This document shows, piece by piece, positions 46,051 through 54,045 of a stretch of 64,000 bases of DNA. The notes under the pieces are model-generated. The model was not told where the DNA came from. It did not search any database and was given only the letters and a program-made list of their open reading frames with translations. Position numbers and translations under genes: made by a program. The DNA comes from Alphaproteobacteria bacterium (GTDB lineage Bacteria > Pseudomonadota > Alphaproteobacteria > UBA9219 > RFNS01): contig WGMR01000005.1 of assembly GCA_016124955.1 (NCBI GenBank), forward strand, positions 62,001-126,000, in the 5' to 3' direction. The first letter of the stretch is position 1. Each line of letters opens with the position of its first letter.

Positions 46051-47391
46051 ATGGCCTCACCCGCAGAAAATCTGGCATCCAACCTCAATCTCGGCGCACT
46101 TTCCAAGGCGACGGAGCTGAAGCAGCGCATCTGGTTTACGCTTGGCGCGCTGATCATCTACCGGCTTGGCACGCATATCCCCATTCCGGGGATCGATCCG
46201 CATATGCTGGCCAGCATCTTTTCGCAGCATCGCGGCGGCATCCTCGACATGTTCGATATGTTTACCGGCGGCGCGCTGATGCGCATGACCATCTTTGCGC
46301 TGAACGTGATGCCTTACATCACCGCATCGATCATCGTGCAGCTGATGACGGCGATGATTCCGGCGCTTGAATCCCTGAAGAAGGAAGGCGAGGCGGGGCG
46401 CCAGAAAATCAACCAGTATTCGCGCTATCTCACCGTGGCTTTCGCGGTCGTGCAATCCTATGCGCTGGCCATCGGGCTTGAAAACATGGCGGGCCCTTCC
46501 GGCAGCGCCGTGATCGATCCCGGCTTTTTCTTCCGCATCAGCACCGTGGTGACGCTGACGGGCGGCACCATGTTCCTTTTGTGGCTGGGCGAACAGATCA
46601 GCGCGCGCGGCATCGGCAACGGCGTTTCGCTTATTATCTATGCCGGTATCGTCGCCTCCTTGCCAAGCGCGTTCGGACAGGCTCTGGAGCTTGGCCGCAC
46701 CGGCGCGCTTTCCACCTGGGTCATCATTATGCTGATCGTGCTGGTGTTTGCCGTGCTCGGTTTCTGTGTTTTCTGTGAACGTGCGCAGCGGCGTATCCTT
46801 GTGCAATATCCGAAGCGGCAAGTGGGCAACAAGATGTTCGGCGGCGAAGCTTCGCATTTGCCGCTCAAGATCAATACCTCGGGCGTGATCCCGCCGATTT
46901 TCGCCAGTTCCGTTTTGTTGTTTCCGCTGACGGCAGCCAGCTTCATGGGCGGCGAAAGCGGCTGGCTGGGCGATCTTGCCGCGATCATGGGGCATGGGCA
47001 GCCGCTCTTCATGGCGTTGTATGCGGCGCTGATCGCCTTTTTTGCCTTTTTCTATACCGCCGTGGTGTTTAATCCGGAAGAAACCGCCGATAATCTTAAG
47101 AAATATAGCGGCTTTATCCCGGGAATCAGGCCCGGTAAGAATACGGCCGATTACCTCGATTTCGTGCTGACCCGGCTAACGGTGCTTGGCGCCGCCTATC
47201 TGGTGCTGGTGTGCCTGTTGCCGGAATTTCTGACATCGAGGGCCTCGATCCCCTTTTATCTTGGCGGGACGTCGCTTCTGATTGTAGTATCGGTGACAAT
47301 CGATACGGTGGGCCGTGTTCACGCTCACCTGCTTGCACATCAATATGAAGGGCTCATCAAGAAGTCCAAATTGCGAGGAAGGAACGCCTAG
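46051..47391 (+). CDS. secY: protein translocase subunit SecY
   Basis: This 446-residue channel protein has ten transmembrane segments. Characteristic parts are RLGTHIPIPGIDP in the first periplasmic loop, GGALMRMTIFALNVMPYITASII (plug and TM2 region, quoted as GGALMRMTIFALNVMPYI), GIGNGVSLIIY, and the cytoplasmic ERAQRRILVQYPKRQVG. Its C-terminal LIKKSKLRGRNA is also usual. adk starts 1 base after the stop. Confidence 0.96.
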   Translation: MASPAENLASNLNLGALSKATELKQRIWFTLGALIIYRLGTHIPIPGIDPHMLASIFSQHRGGILDMFDMFTGGALMRMTIFALNVMPYITASIIVQLMTAMIPALESLKKEGEAGRQKINQYSRYLTVAFAVVQSYALAIGLENMAGPSGSAVIDPGFFFRISTVVTLTGGTMFLLWLGEQISARGIGNGVSLIIYAGIVASLPSAFGQALELGRTGALSTWVIIMLIVLVFAVLGFCVFCERAQRRILVQYPKRQVGNKMFGGEASHLPLKINTSGVIPPIFASSVLLFPLTAASFMGGESGWLGDLAAIMGHGQPLFMALYAALIAFFAFFYTAVVFNPEETADNLKKYSGFIPGIRPGKNTADYLDFVLTRLTVLGAAYLVLVCLLPEFLTSRASIPFYLGGTSLLIVVSVTIDTVGRVHAHLLAHQYEGLIKKSKLRGRNA

Positions 47392-47392
47392 A

Positions 47393-48037
47393 ATGAATAT
47401 CATTCTGCTTGGGCCACCCGGCGCAGGGAAGGGGACGCAGGCAAAACGATTGGAAGACCACAAGCACATGACCCAGATAGCGACCGGGGATATGTTGCGG
47501 TCTTCGATCAAGCGCAGCGAGCCGCTCGGCCTTGAAGCCAAAGCGATCATGGATGCCGGGAAGCTTGTTCCGGACGATCTGATGATCCGCATGATCAACC
47601 AGCGCATCAGCCGCCCCGATTGCGCCCATGGTTTTATCCTCGATGGGTTTCCGCGCACCGTGCCGCAGGCCGAGGCGCTCGATAAGATGCTGGAAGAAAA
47701 GAAAATGAAGCTCGATGCCGTGATCGAGCTGAAGGTTGACGAAGCCGCCTTGATCGAGCGGGTGCAGGGCCGTATCGCGTGTGCGCAGTGCGGCGCCGGC
47801 TACCACGAAAAATTCAACCTGCCAGAGCAGGAAGGCGTTTGCGACAAGTGCGGCGGCACCGAATTTACCCACCGCGCCGACGATAACGCTGAAACCCTGA
47901 AGATCCGCTTGGCCACCTACCGTGACCAGACCGCCCCGATTCTTCCCTATTATAAGGGCAAGGGCATCCTTCACACCGTCAACGGCATGGCCCCCATGGC
48001 CGAAGTCGAGGCGGCTATTGAGAAGGCAATGGGTTAG
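47393..48037 (+). CDS. adk: adenylate kinase, zinc-lid type
   Basis: This 214-residue nucleotide kinase equilibrates ATP, ADP and AMP. P-loop GPPGAGKGT spans residues 7-15, and DGFPRT is in the middle. The LID carries four cysteines (130, 133, 150, 153) in a zinc-binding arrangement, as in Gram-positive and some Gram-negative enzymes. The ATG at 47393 is the family start. It is the last gene of the spc group here; normally rpsM would follow, but a signalling module does. Confidence 0.96.
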   Translation: MNIILLGPPGAGKGTQAKRLEDHKHMTQIATGDMLRSSIKRSEPLGLEAKAIMDAGKLVPDDLMIRMINQRISRPDCAHGFILDGFPRTVPQAEALDKMLEEKKMKLDAVIELKVDEAALIERVQGRIACAQCGAGYHEKFNLPEQEGVCDKCGGTEFTHRADDNAETLKIRLATYRDQTAPILPYYKGKGILHTVNGMAPMAEVEAAIEKAMG

Positions 48038-48101
48038 CAGGGCCTGTTATTTCGCCTCCGTATTGAAATATTTGTGTTTATTGCCAAAAAAGGCTGTGGT
48101 G

Positions 48102-48115
48102 TTAACCATCCTTAA
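48102..48115 (+). promoter_or_regulatory. candidate CtrA site upstream of the signalling triad
   Basis: TTAACCATCCTTAA lies 114 bases before the response regulator start. It contains TTAACCAT, a known CtrA half-site form, and a second TTAA, but the spacer is 6 rather than the usual 7 bases. The remaining 191-base gap between adk and the regulator is A+T richer than its surroundings and shows no clear terminator. Confidence 0.4.
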
Positions 48116-48228
48116 CCTTGCGGCAAGGATTTTGTGCGAATTTTACTAGCCTAGGATTCTGCTAATTTAGGTGTTCCCGCCTTGTTCAACCTTGCCGGAC
48201 GAAGGTGCCCAGCACCAGGAGAGTATGC

Positions 48229-48666
48229 GTGAGCCAGCTAGCGAACCTCAAGATTCTGATCGCCGATGACCATTTCCTGATCCGGCAGTTCGTCCGCAAT
48301 ACGTTGCAGGATGCCAAGGTCACGAATGTGCATACGGCGGGTGACGGCAACGAAGCGATTGAGCAGATCCAGAAAGCGCGCGACGTCAACCAGCCCTTCG
48401 ACATCGTTTTTCTTGATTGGAATATGCCGACCATATCCGGCCTTGAGGTGCTCAGCTATTTCCGCGCCAAGCCCGAATTTTCCGATACCGCCTTCGTGAT
48501 GCTGACGGCGGAATCCGAACAGCAGAACATCATGAAGGCGATCAAGGCCGGGGCGACATCTTACATTATCAAGCCTGTGTCGCCGGCCGATCTCAGCAAG
48601 AAGCTGTTCGAGATCAATGAATGGATTAAACGCAAGCGCGCGAACATGCAGCAGATGGCCCGCTGA
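48229..48666 (+). CDS. single-domain response regulator (CheY-like)
   Basis: This 145-residue receiver has no output domain. Conserved residues are Asp13/Asp14 (LIADDH), phospho-acceptor Asp63 (FLDWNMP), Thr93 (MLTAES) and Lys115 (IIKPVSP). The C-terminal end is a basic helix, EWIKRKRANMQQMAR. I chose the GTG at 48229, since AGGAGAG lies at ideal distance; the frame is open to 48205. CheY itself binds FliM, but single receivers also act as phosphate carriers, and the partner here is unknown. It is the first gene of a three-gene module with a CheX phosphatase and a CheA-like kinase, 40 bases upstream of the second gene. Confidence 0.88.
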   Translation: MSQLANLKILIADDHFLIRQFVRNTLQDAKVTNVHTAGDGNEAIEQIQKARDVNQPFDIVFLDWNMPTISGLEVLSYFRAKPEFSDTAFVMLTAESEQQNIMKAIKAGATSYIIKPVSPADLSKKLFEINEWIKRKRANMQQMAR

Positions 48667-48705
48667 AACCGGTTCGCGCCTGCCTGCTAACCTAGGGAGA
48701 TATGA

Positions 48706-49224
48706 ATGACCACCGCGCAGAACCTGCAGCTTGCCCTGGATGAACAGCTTTCCGGCGAAATCAGCAAGGCTGTATGCACGGCAATGCGCGATACGTTCGA
48801 CGCCGATGTTAAGCCGGGTAAATACGAAATCGGCGAAGGGCCTGTCGCGCTGATCGGCGACGTTTCCGGCATCATCGGCATGGTGCAGAACGATCTGGAA
48901 GGCACGCTGACGCTTTGCCTGACCTACGATACCATGCGGGATATTTTGCCCAAGGTGGTGGGCTCCGAAATTGCCATCACCCATGAAATGGCGCTCGATG
49001 CGGTGGGCGAGATCACCAACATGATCTTTGGCACCATCAAGACCAGCCTGAACGGTCGCGGCTTCGCGCTCAAGCTCGGTATCCCGAGCGTCATTACCGG
49101 GCGCGGGCATTTTCTCAGCCATTTTCACCGCGGGCGCTACATGATCGTGCCCTTCTATCTGGGCGGGCAACTGTTCCAGGTGCATATAGCGATCCACAAC
49201 ATGCGTAGCGCAAACCAGCACTAG
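48706..49224 (+). CDS. cheX: CheX/CheC-type chemotaxis phosphatase
   Basis: This 172-residue protein belongs to the CheC/CheX/FliY family that removes phosphate from CheY-P. The catalytic signature D/S-x3-E-x2-N-x22-P is exact: Asp98, Glu102, Asn105 and Pro127 in LDAVGEITNMI and LGIPSVI. One active-site copy is present, as in CheX; CheC has two. AGGGAG precedes the start. It sits between the response regulator and the kinase, and the receiver encoded upstream is the natural substrate. Confidence 0.85.
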   Translation: MTTAQNLQLALDEQLSGEISKAVCTAMRDTFDADVKPGKYEIGEGPVALIGDVSGIIGMVQNDLEGTLTLCLTYDTMRDILPKVVGSEIAITHEMALDAVGEITNMIFGTIKTSLNGRGFALKLGIPSVITGRGHFLSHFHRGRYMIVPFYLGGQLFQVHIAIHNMRSANQH

Positions 49225-49245
49225 CCGCAGGAGGCAGGAAAGCCC

Positions 49246-50994
49246 ATGCCTGAGGCACCCAACCAGGAACCCGCGCAACACGAAGGCGGCGATATCGGCA
49301 AGGCGGTGCTGACCGACGCGGTCAAGCAGTTCGACCTTGTGCATACGACGCTTCTGGGCATGGTCGGTATCGTGCTGCTGTTGTACGGCGCGGCGCTTTT
49401 GCCTGTGTTTGGCTATCAACCGGTCGAATCCGCTGCCGCGGCGGTGATTATGGGGCTTGCCGCCGCGATCGGTATCGCCGGGCTGTATATTATGAATTTC
49501 CGCGTGCACAAGCACGTGACCGAGCAAGCGCAGCTGACCGAGGTGCTGGTCAACAGCCTTGGGCAGGCGTTCCTGACCTTCGATAACCAGGGCGTGTGCG
49601 GCAAAGTTTATTCGCAGGTCTGTATGGATTTGCTGGAAGGCTCGCCTTCCGGCCGGCCTATCCACCAGGTGCTGCGGGTCCCGGAGGGCAATAAAGAAGA
49701 TTTCTATAGCTGGATCGAAGTGCTGTTTGATGCGACCCACGCGCTCGGGTTTGATGACGCCGTTAAATTTCTGCCCGACAGCTATCCGCACAGCGCGGGC
49801 AAGAATGTGAACCTGTTATACCGGCCGATCCGCGACAGGGCGGAACGGCTTGTGAGCGTGGTCGTTATCGCGACCGATCGAAGTGAAGAAGTGGCGGCGC
49901 AGGAACGTGCCCGCAAGCAGCAGCAATTCGCTTCCATGATCTGCAAGATTTTCCAGGAACGGAACCAGTTCATCACCACGATCGCGCATATCCGGGAATT
50001 CATGGCCCAGATTACCAAACCCGGCCTTACGCGCGATAATCTCTCCGACGTTTTGCGCCAGCTTCACACAATGAAAGGCGCCGTGCGCCATTTTAACCTG
50101 ATCGAATTCGGCGACACGGTGCATGATCTTGAGGATCGTGTTCGCAGCGACGGCGCGGAAACGGATGAAAAGATGCGCGCCGTGCTCAAGGAAGTGCACG
50201 CCCGCATTGAAAAAGAACTGCAGGATGTTTTGTCGCAGGTGAAGGATATCATCAGCGACGACGAAGAGCACCGCGGCAACGTCTATCAGATCAACGAAGA
50301 TGCGATATATGATTTTGCGCACCACCTTCAGCAAAGCGGGGTGGACCACAAAATTGTCCGTGCCTACCTTGATCGTATTGCGACCGTGCCGGTGCGGGAA
50401 TGTTTCAAAGGTTTCGACCGCGAGTTGCATGAACTGGCGCAACAGATCGAAAAGCAGATCAAGCCGCTGATGTTCACCGGCAGCAACCCCAAAATACTCG
50501 CGCAGCCGCTGAGCGAGCTTCTGTTCTCGCTTACGCATATTTGCCGCAACATCATTGATCACGGTATCGAAGCGCCGGTAACCCGGCTTGCGCGCGGCAA
50601 GGATGCTGCCGGGACCGTGGTTGTGCACACCGATGTCATGACGGATGTCGATGGCAAACGGTGGCTGCACATTTCGATCAGCGATGACGGGGCGGGTATA
50701 GACCCTTCGCGCGTGCGGCAAAAGCTTTCGACCATGGACCCGGAAGGCGATTGGCGCTTCGAAGACGACAGTGCCGTGATCCAGCGCATCTTCAGCTGGG
50801 GGTTATCGACAAGCGAGGCGGTCAGCGATTTTTCTGGCCGTGGTGTTGGTATGGAGGTCGTGGAGCGGGAGGTTAAGCTGCTTGGGGGTACGATCAAGGT
50901 CAGTTCCGAGATATATCAGGGCGCGCATTTTGATATCCGGGTGCCCTACATCATTGACCTTCCAGAAGTTGAGGCGAGCCGAAAGGCCGTCTAA
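49246..50994 (+). CDS. membrane-bound CheA-like histidine kinase without CheW domain
   Basis: This is a 582-residue protein. Two transmembrane segments (about 33-53 and 62-85) have a very short periplasmic turn. A PAS-like sensor region (about 95-212) follows, then an HPt-type domain with His274 in QLHTMKGAVRHF. The ATPase domain is of CheA class: N-box HICRNIIDHGIE (431-442), ISDDGAGID, and FSGRGVGMEVVEREVKLLGG (quoted as FSGRGVGMEVV). It ends at 582 with no CheW-binding domain, so it should not join classical receptor arrays. A coiled linker (about 305-345) lies between HPt and the rest. It is 21 bases after cheX. Which signal it reads is unknown. Confidence 0.85.
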   Translation: MPEAPNQEPAQHEGGDIGKAVLTDAVKQFDLVHTTLLGMVGIVLLLYGAALLPVFGYQPVESAAAAVIMGLAAAIGIAGLYIMNFRVHKHVTEQAQLTEVLVNSLGQAFLTFDNQGVCGKVYSQVCMDLLEGSPSGRPIHQVLRVPEGNKEDFYSWIEVLFDATHALGFDDAVKFLPDSYPHSAGKNVNLLYRPIRDRAERLVSVVVIATDRSEEVAAQERARKQQQFASMICKIFQERNQFITTIAHIREFMAQITKPGLTRDNLSDVLRQLHTMKGAVRHFNLIEFGDTVHDLEDRVRSDGAETDEKMRAVLKEVHARIEKELQDVLSQVKDIISDDEEHRGNVYQINEDAIYDFAHHLQQSGVDHKIVRAYLDRIATVPVRECFKGFDRELHELAQQIEKQIKPLMFTGSNPKILAQPLSELLFSLTHICRNIIDHGIEAPVTRLARGKDAAGTVVVHTDVMTDVDGKRWLHISISDDGAGIDPSRVRQKLSTMDPEGDWRFEDDSAVIQRIFSWGLSTSEAVSDFSGRGVGMEVVEREVKLLGGTIKVSSEIYQGAHFDIRVPYIIDLPEVEASRKAV

Positions 50995-51044
50995 TATATT
51001 GATATAAAATACATTTTTACGTCCAAAAAGCCCATTCGGCTTGC

Positions 51045-51072
51045 TTGACTCAGTGGCGTCGATGACTATACT
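51045..51072 (+). promoter_or_regulatory. promoter of the rpsM-rpsK-rpoA-rplQ operon
   Basis: TTGACT (51045-51050), a 16-base spacer, then TATACT (51067-51072) is one of the best sigma-70-type matches in the window. It reads into rpsM, leaving a leader of about 145 bases. It is needed because the three-gene insertion separates the alpha operon from spc transcription. Confidence 0.75.
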
Positions 51073-51082
51073 GCGCGCTCTT

Positions 51083-51172
51083 GGCCCAAGCTGGATTGGG
51101 CCGGGTTCCTTTTTGCGTCTTTTAAAAGCAAAAAGCCACGCAGGTTTTCGAACCGGGGCGCGGTTTTTTTGC
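51083..51172 (+). promoter_or_regulatory. structured leader of the alpha operon (hairpins and terminator-like element)
   Basis: Three potential stems follow the promoter. The first is GGCCCAA-loop of 6-TTGGGCC (51083-51102). The second is TTTTTGC paired with GCAAAAA (about 51111-51134). The third, AACCG-GGGCG-CGGTT (51151-51165), runs into a stretch of T at 51166-51170, like a terminator. The element lies between promoter and rpsM, so attenuation or binding of a ribosomal protein such as S4 are both possible. Confidence 0.5.
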
Positions 51173-51225
51173 TTTTTTGGTCAAGACGATAAAGCGAACC
51201 CTTGGCAGATTAAAGGAGAAGGCGC

Positions 51226-51603
51226 GTGGCGCGTATCGCAGGTGTTAACATTCCGACTGGCAAGCGCGTTCTGATCGCGCTGCAGTACATTCACGGCATT
51301 GGTCAGAAAAACGCAAAAGACATTTGCACGGCGCTGAACATTGCGCCGGCAAAGCGCGTCAACGAACTCGCGGAAGCAGAGGTTCTGCAGATCCGCGAAT
51401 TCATCGACGGTCATTACCGCGTTGAGGGCGATCTGCGCCGCGAAGTTTCGATGAACATCAAGCGCCTGATGGATCTGGCTTGCTACCGCGGGCTGCGCCA
51501 TCGCAAGGGGCTTCCTGTTCGCGGCCAGCGCACGCACACCAACGCCCGCACGCGCAAGGGCCCGGCCAAGCCGATTGCCGGCAAGAAAATGGCCACCAAG
51601 TAA
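51226..51603 (+). CDS. rpsM: 30S ribosomal protein S13
   Basis: This 125-residue head protein contacts the P-site tRNA. The start is GTG at 51226 ([15 protein letters not shown]) after [36 protein letters not shown] is the conserved C-terminal part (quoted as [18 protein letters not shown]). It begins the alpha operon, transcribed from its own promoter in this genome. Confidence 0.96.
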   Translation: MARIAGVNIPTGKRVLIALQYIHGIGQKNAKDICTALNIAPAKRVNELAEAEVLQIREFIDGHYRVEGDLRREVSMNIKRLMDLACYRGLRHRKGLPVRGQRTHTNARTRKGPAKPIAGKKMATK

Positions 51604-51625
51604 TTAGGGAAAGATCAGATCAGTC

Positions 51626-52048
51626 ATGGCAAAGCAAGCAACACAGGTAGCGGCAGAGCGCGCAGCTTCGGGCGGCGGTCGCAAGAAGAAAGAAAAGAAG
51701 AACATCGTCAACGCCGTCGCGCACGTTAACGCATCGTTCAACAACACCATCATCACCATCACCGACGCGCAAGGCAACACGGTTGCCTGGGCATCCGCCG
51801 GCAGCCTCGGCTTCAAGGGTTCGCGCAAGTCCACGCCCTACGCGGCGCAGGTCGCGGCCGAAGATGCGGGCCGCAAGGCGATCGAACATGGCGTGCGTAC
51901 GGTCGAGGTTGAGGTCAAGGGCCCCGGTTCGGGCCGCGAATCCGCGCTGCGTGCTTTGCAGGCCGTCGGGTTCCAGGTTACGTCAATCCGCGACGTGACG
52001 CCGATCCCGCACAACGGCGTGCGCCCGCCCAAGAAACGCCGCGTCTAA
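51626..52048 (+). CDS. rpsK: 30S ribosomal protein S11
   Basis: This 140-residue platform protein has [36 protein letters not shown] (quoted as [16 protein letters not shown] and [14 protein letters not shown]). It ends [18 protein letters not shown], the usual tail. The N-terminal 25 residues are an Ala/Lys-rich extension (KKKEKKN). It is 22 bases after rpsM. Confidence 0.96.
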   Translation: MAKQATQVAAERAASGGGRKKKEKKNIVNAVAHVNASFNNTIITITDAQGNTVAWASAGSLGFKGSRKSTPYAAQVAAEDAGRKAIEHGVRTVEVEVKGPGSGRESALRALQAVGFQVTSIRDVTPIPHNGVRPPKKRRV

Positions 52049-52095
52049 TCGCTGGCCGAATTCATAATTTCGTTTTAGCAGGAGCAACGGAAATC

Positions 52096-53130
52096 ATGCT
52101 GCAGAAGAACTGGAAAGAGCTGATCCAAGGCAATAAGCAGGTCAATGTTGGCGACGAGCCGAACCGCCTCGCGACCGTTGTCGTGGAACCGCTGGAGCGT
52201 GGTTTCGGCATGACACTCGGCAACGCGCTGCGCCGCATTCTTCTGTCGTCGCTGCAGGGCGCGGCCGTCACCTCCGTCCAGATTGACGGCGTTTTGCACG
52301 AATTCTCGTCCGTCCCCGGCGTGCGCGAAGACGTGACCGACATGATTTTGAACATCAAGGCGCTGGCGCTGCGCATGCACGCCGAAGGCCCCAAGCGCAT
52401 GCATCTGCGTGCCGAAGGCCCGGGCGAAGTGACCGCCAAGCAGATTCAGGCCAGCAGTGATATCGAGATCATGAACCCCGATCTGGTGATCTGCACGCTC
52501 GATAACGGCGCCAAGCTCAACATGGAGCTGACCGTCAATATCGGCAAGGGCTACATCCCCGCCGCGGTTTCGCGCAAGGAAGATTCGCCCATCGGCCTGA
52601 TCCCGATCGATGCATTGTACAGCCCGGTCCGCAAGGCCGCGTACAAGGTGGAAAACAGCCGCGTCGGCCAGGTGACCGATTATGACAAGCTGTCGTTGAC
52701 CGTGGAAACCAACGGCGCGATGAGCCCCGAAGATGCCGTGGCCGTAGCCGCGCGCATTCTGCAAGATCAGTTCCAGATCTTCATCAACTTCGAAGAGCCG
52801 CGCCAGGGTGTGCAGGAAGAAGTGGTTGCGGGCGCCGGCGGCGTTGCGACCGACCTTCCGTTCAACCGCAACCTGCTGCGCAAGGTGGACGAACTCGAAC
52901 TTTCGGTGCGCTCGGCCAACTGCCTCAAGAACGACAATATCGTTTACATCGGCGATCTGGTGCAGAAATCGGAAGCGGAAATGCTCCGCACCCCGAATTT
53001 CGGCCGCAAGAGCCTGAACGAAATCAAGGAAGTCCTGTCCCAGATGGGCCTGAACCTTGGCATGGCGGTGACCAATTGGCCGCCTGAAAACATTGAAGAC
53101 CTTGCGAAGAAGCTCGAAGAGCCGTTCTGA
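52096..53130 (+). CDS. rpoA: DNA-directed RNA polymerase subunit alpha
   Basis: This 344-residue alpha subunit is complete. The N-terminal domain has [25 protein letters not shown] (quoted as [19 protein letters not shown]) and the assembly loops. The C-terminal domain has [17 protein letters not shown] and [16 protein letters not shown], the helix-hairpin-helix that binds UP elements and activators. The opening [10 protein letters not shown] is usual for alphaproteobacteria. Confidence 0.97.
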   Translation: MLQKNWKELIQGNKQVNVGDEPNRLATVVVEPLERGFGMTLGNALRRILLSSLQGAAVTSVQIDGVLHEFSSVPGVREDVTDMILNIKALALRMHAEGPKRMHLRAEGPGEVTAKQIQASSDIEIMNPDLVICTLDNGAKLNMELTVNIGKGYIPAAVSRKEDSPIGLIPIDALYSPVRKAAYKVENSRVGQVTDYDKLSLTVETNGAMSPEDAVAVAARILQDQFQIFINFEEPRQGVQEEVVAGAGGVATDLPFNRNLLRKVDELELSVRSANCLKNDNIVYIGDLVQKSEAEMLRTPNFGRKSLNEIKEVLSQMGLNLGMAVTNWPPENIEDLAKKLEEPF

Positions 53131-53156
53131 GGTTTTCTGATCCCCCGTACTGTCAT

Positions 53157-53170
53157 GGCCGCTTGCGGCC
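53157..53170 (+). repeat. palindrome between rpoA and rplQ
   Basis: GGCCGCTTGCGGCC is a perfect 14-base palindrome (5-bp stem with loop CTTG) in the 106-base gap between rpoA and rplQ. There is no T-run. It may be a processing or translational control site for rplQ. Confidence 0.4.
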
Positions 53171-53236
53171 AACGGGCGAGGGGAATTGTGCAACCGGGAT
53201 GCGTGCGCGCGCCCATGTTTGAGAAGGAGTACCGTT

Positions 53237-53677
53237 ATGCGTCATAAAGTAGGCGGCCGTAAACTCGGCAGAACCACATCGCACCGTCGTGCACTGTTTG
53301 CCAACATGGCAACGGCCCTGATCAAGCATGAGCAGATCAAGACCACGCTGCCCAAGGCCAAGGAACTGCGTTCCGTGGCTGAAAAGCTTATCACGCTTGG
53401 CAAGCGCGGGGGCATCGCCAACCGCCGCCGTGTTTTTGCCGTCGTGCGCGACGATGCCACGGTGACCAAGCTGTTCGACGAACTTTCCAAGCGCTATGCC
53501 AACCGTCAGGGCGGCTATACCCGCGTGCTGAAGGCCGGCTTTCGCTATGGTGACGCGGCCGCGATGGCTGTGATCGAACTGGTGGATCGCAACCCCGATG
53601 CCAAGGGCAAGGATAGCGGCCCGACCCAGGAAGCGGTCGAGCAGACTGAAACCGAAATGGCAAAGGCTGCCGTCTAG
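53237..53677 (+). CDS. rplQ: 50S ribosomal protein L17
   Basis: This 146-residue protein has the start [24 protein letters not shown] (quoted as [19 protein letters not shown]) and the [19 protein letters not shown] segment (quoted as [15 protein letters not shown]). It is about 20 residues longer than E. coli L17 because of an acidic C-terminal tail ending [19 protein letters not shown] precedes the ATG. It ends the ribosomal cluster. Confidence 0.96.
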   Translation: MRHKVGGRKLGRTTSHRRALFANMATALIKHEQIKTTLPKAKELRSVAEKLITLGKRGGIANRRRVFAVVRDDATVTKLFDELSKRYANRQGGYTRVLKAGFRYGDAAAMAVIELVDRNPDAKGKDSGPTQEAVEQTETEMAKAAV

Positions 53678-53690
53678 AAAGGCTGTTGAG

Positions 53691-53978
53691 ATGAAAACAT
53701 CATGGCTTGCCGTTCTTGTGGTCGCGGCCATGATGCTTTCCGTCACCGCCTGTTCGCAACGATATCAGGGCATTACCTCCGGCTCTTCCTATGAAGCCGA
53801 CCCCGGCTCGCTGAGCGACCGGGAAGCCTGCATCAATGCCTGCAACAGCGCGCATGCCGTATGTATGGATAGCGGCGCGGCGCGGCGCGACCGTGACGAC
53901 GTGCCCGATCTGTTCGGCGCCGGCGCCAATTGCGATGCCCAGCTTCGCAGCTGCCTGCCCGGTTGCAAAGGGCGGTAA
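53691..53978 (+). CDS. small cysteine-rich lipoprotein
   Basis: This is a 95-residue protein. The signal peptide KTSWLAVLVVAAMMLSVTAC gives a lipidated Cys at position 21. The mature part carries further cysteines in CINACNSAHAVCMD, NCDAQLRSC and LPGC, enough for two or three disulfides. I know no family. It starts 13 bases after rplQ and 67 bases before the degP-like gene. Confidence 0.65.
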   Translation: MKTSWLAVLVVAAMMLSVTACSQRYQGITSGSSYEADPGSLSDREACINACNSAHAVCMDSGAARRDRDDVPDLFGAGANCDAQLRSCLPGCKGR

Positions 53979-54045
53979 TTCCGGCATTTCCGCCTTTATT
54001 CTGTCAAAAACATAGGCACAATCCTTTGCGGAAAGAGGAAAAGCC

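Noticed and set aside
51041-51274. 77-codon frame over the alpha operon leader
   Set aside because: It spans the promoter and hairpins and runs into rpsM in another frame; no translation signal.
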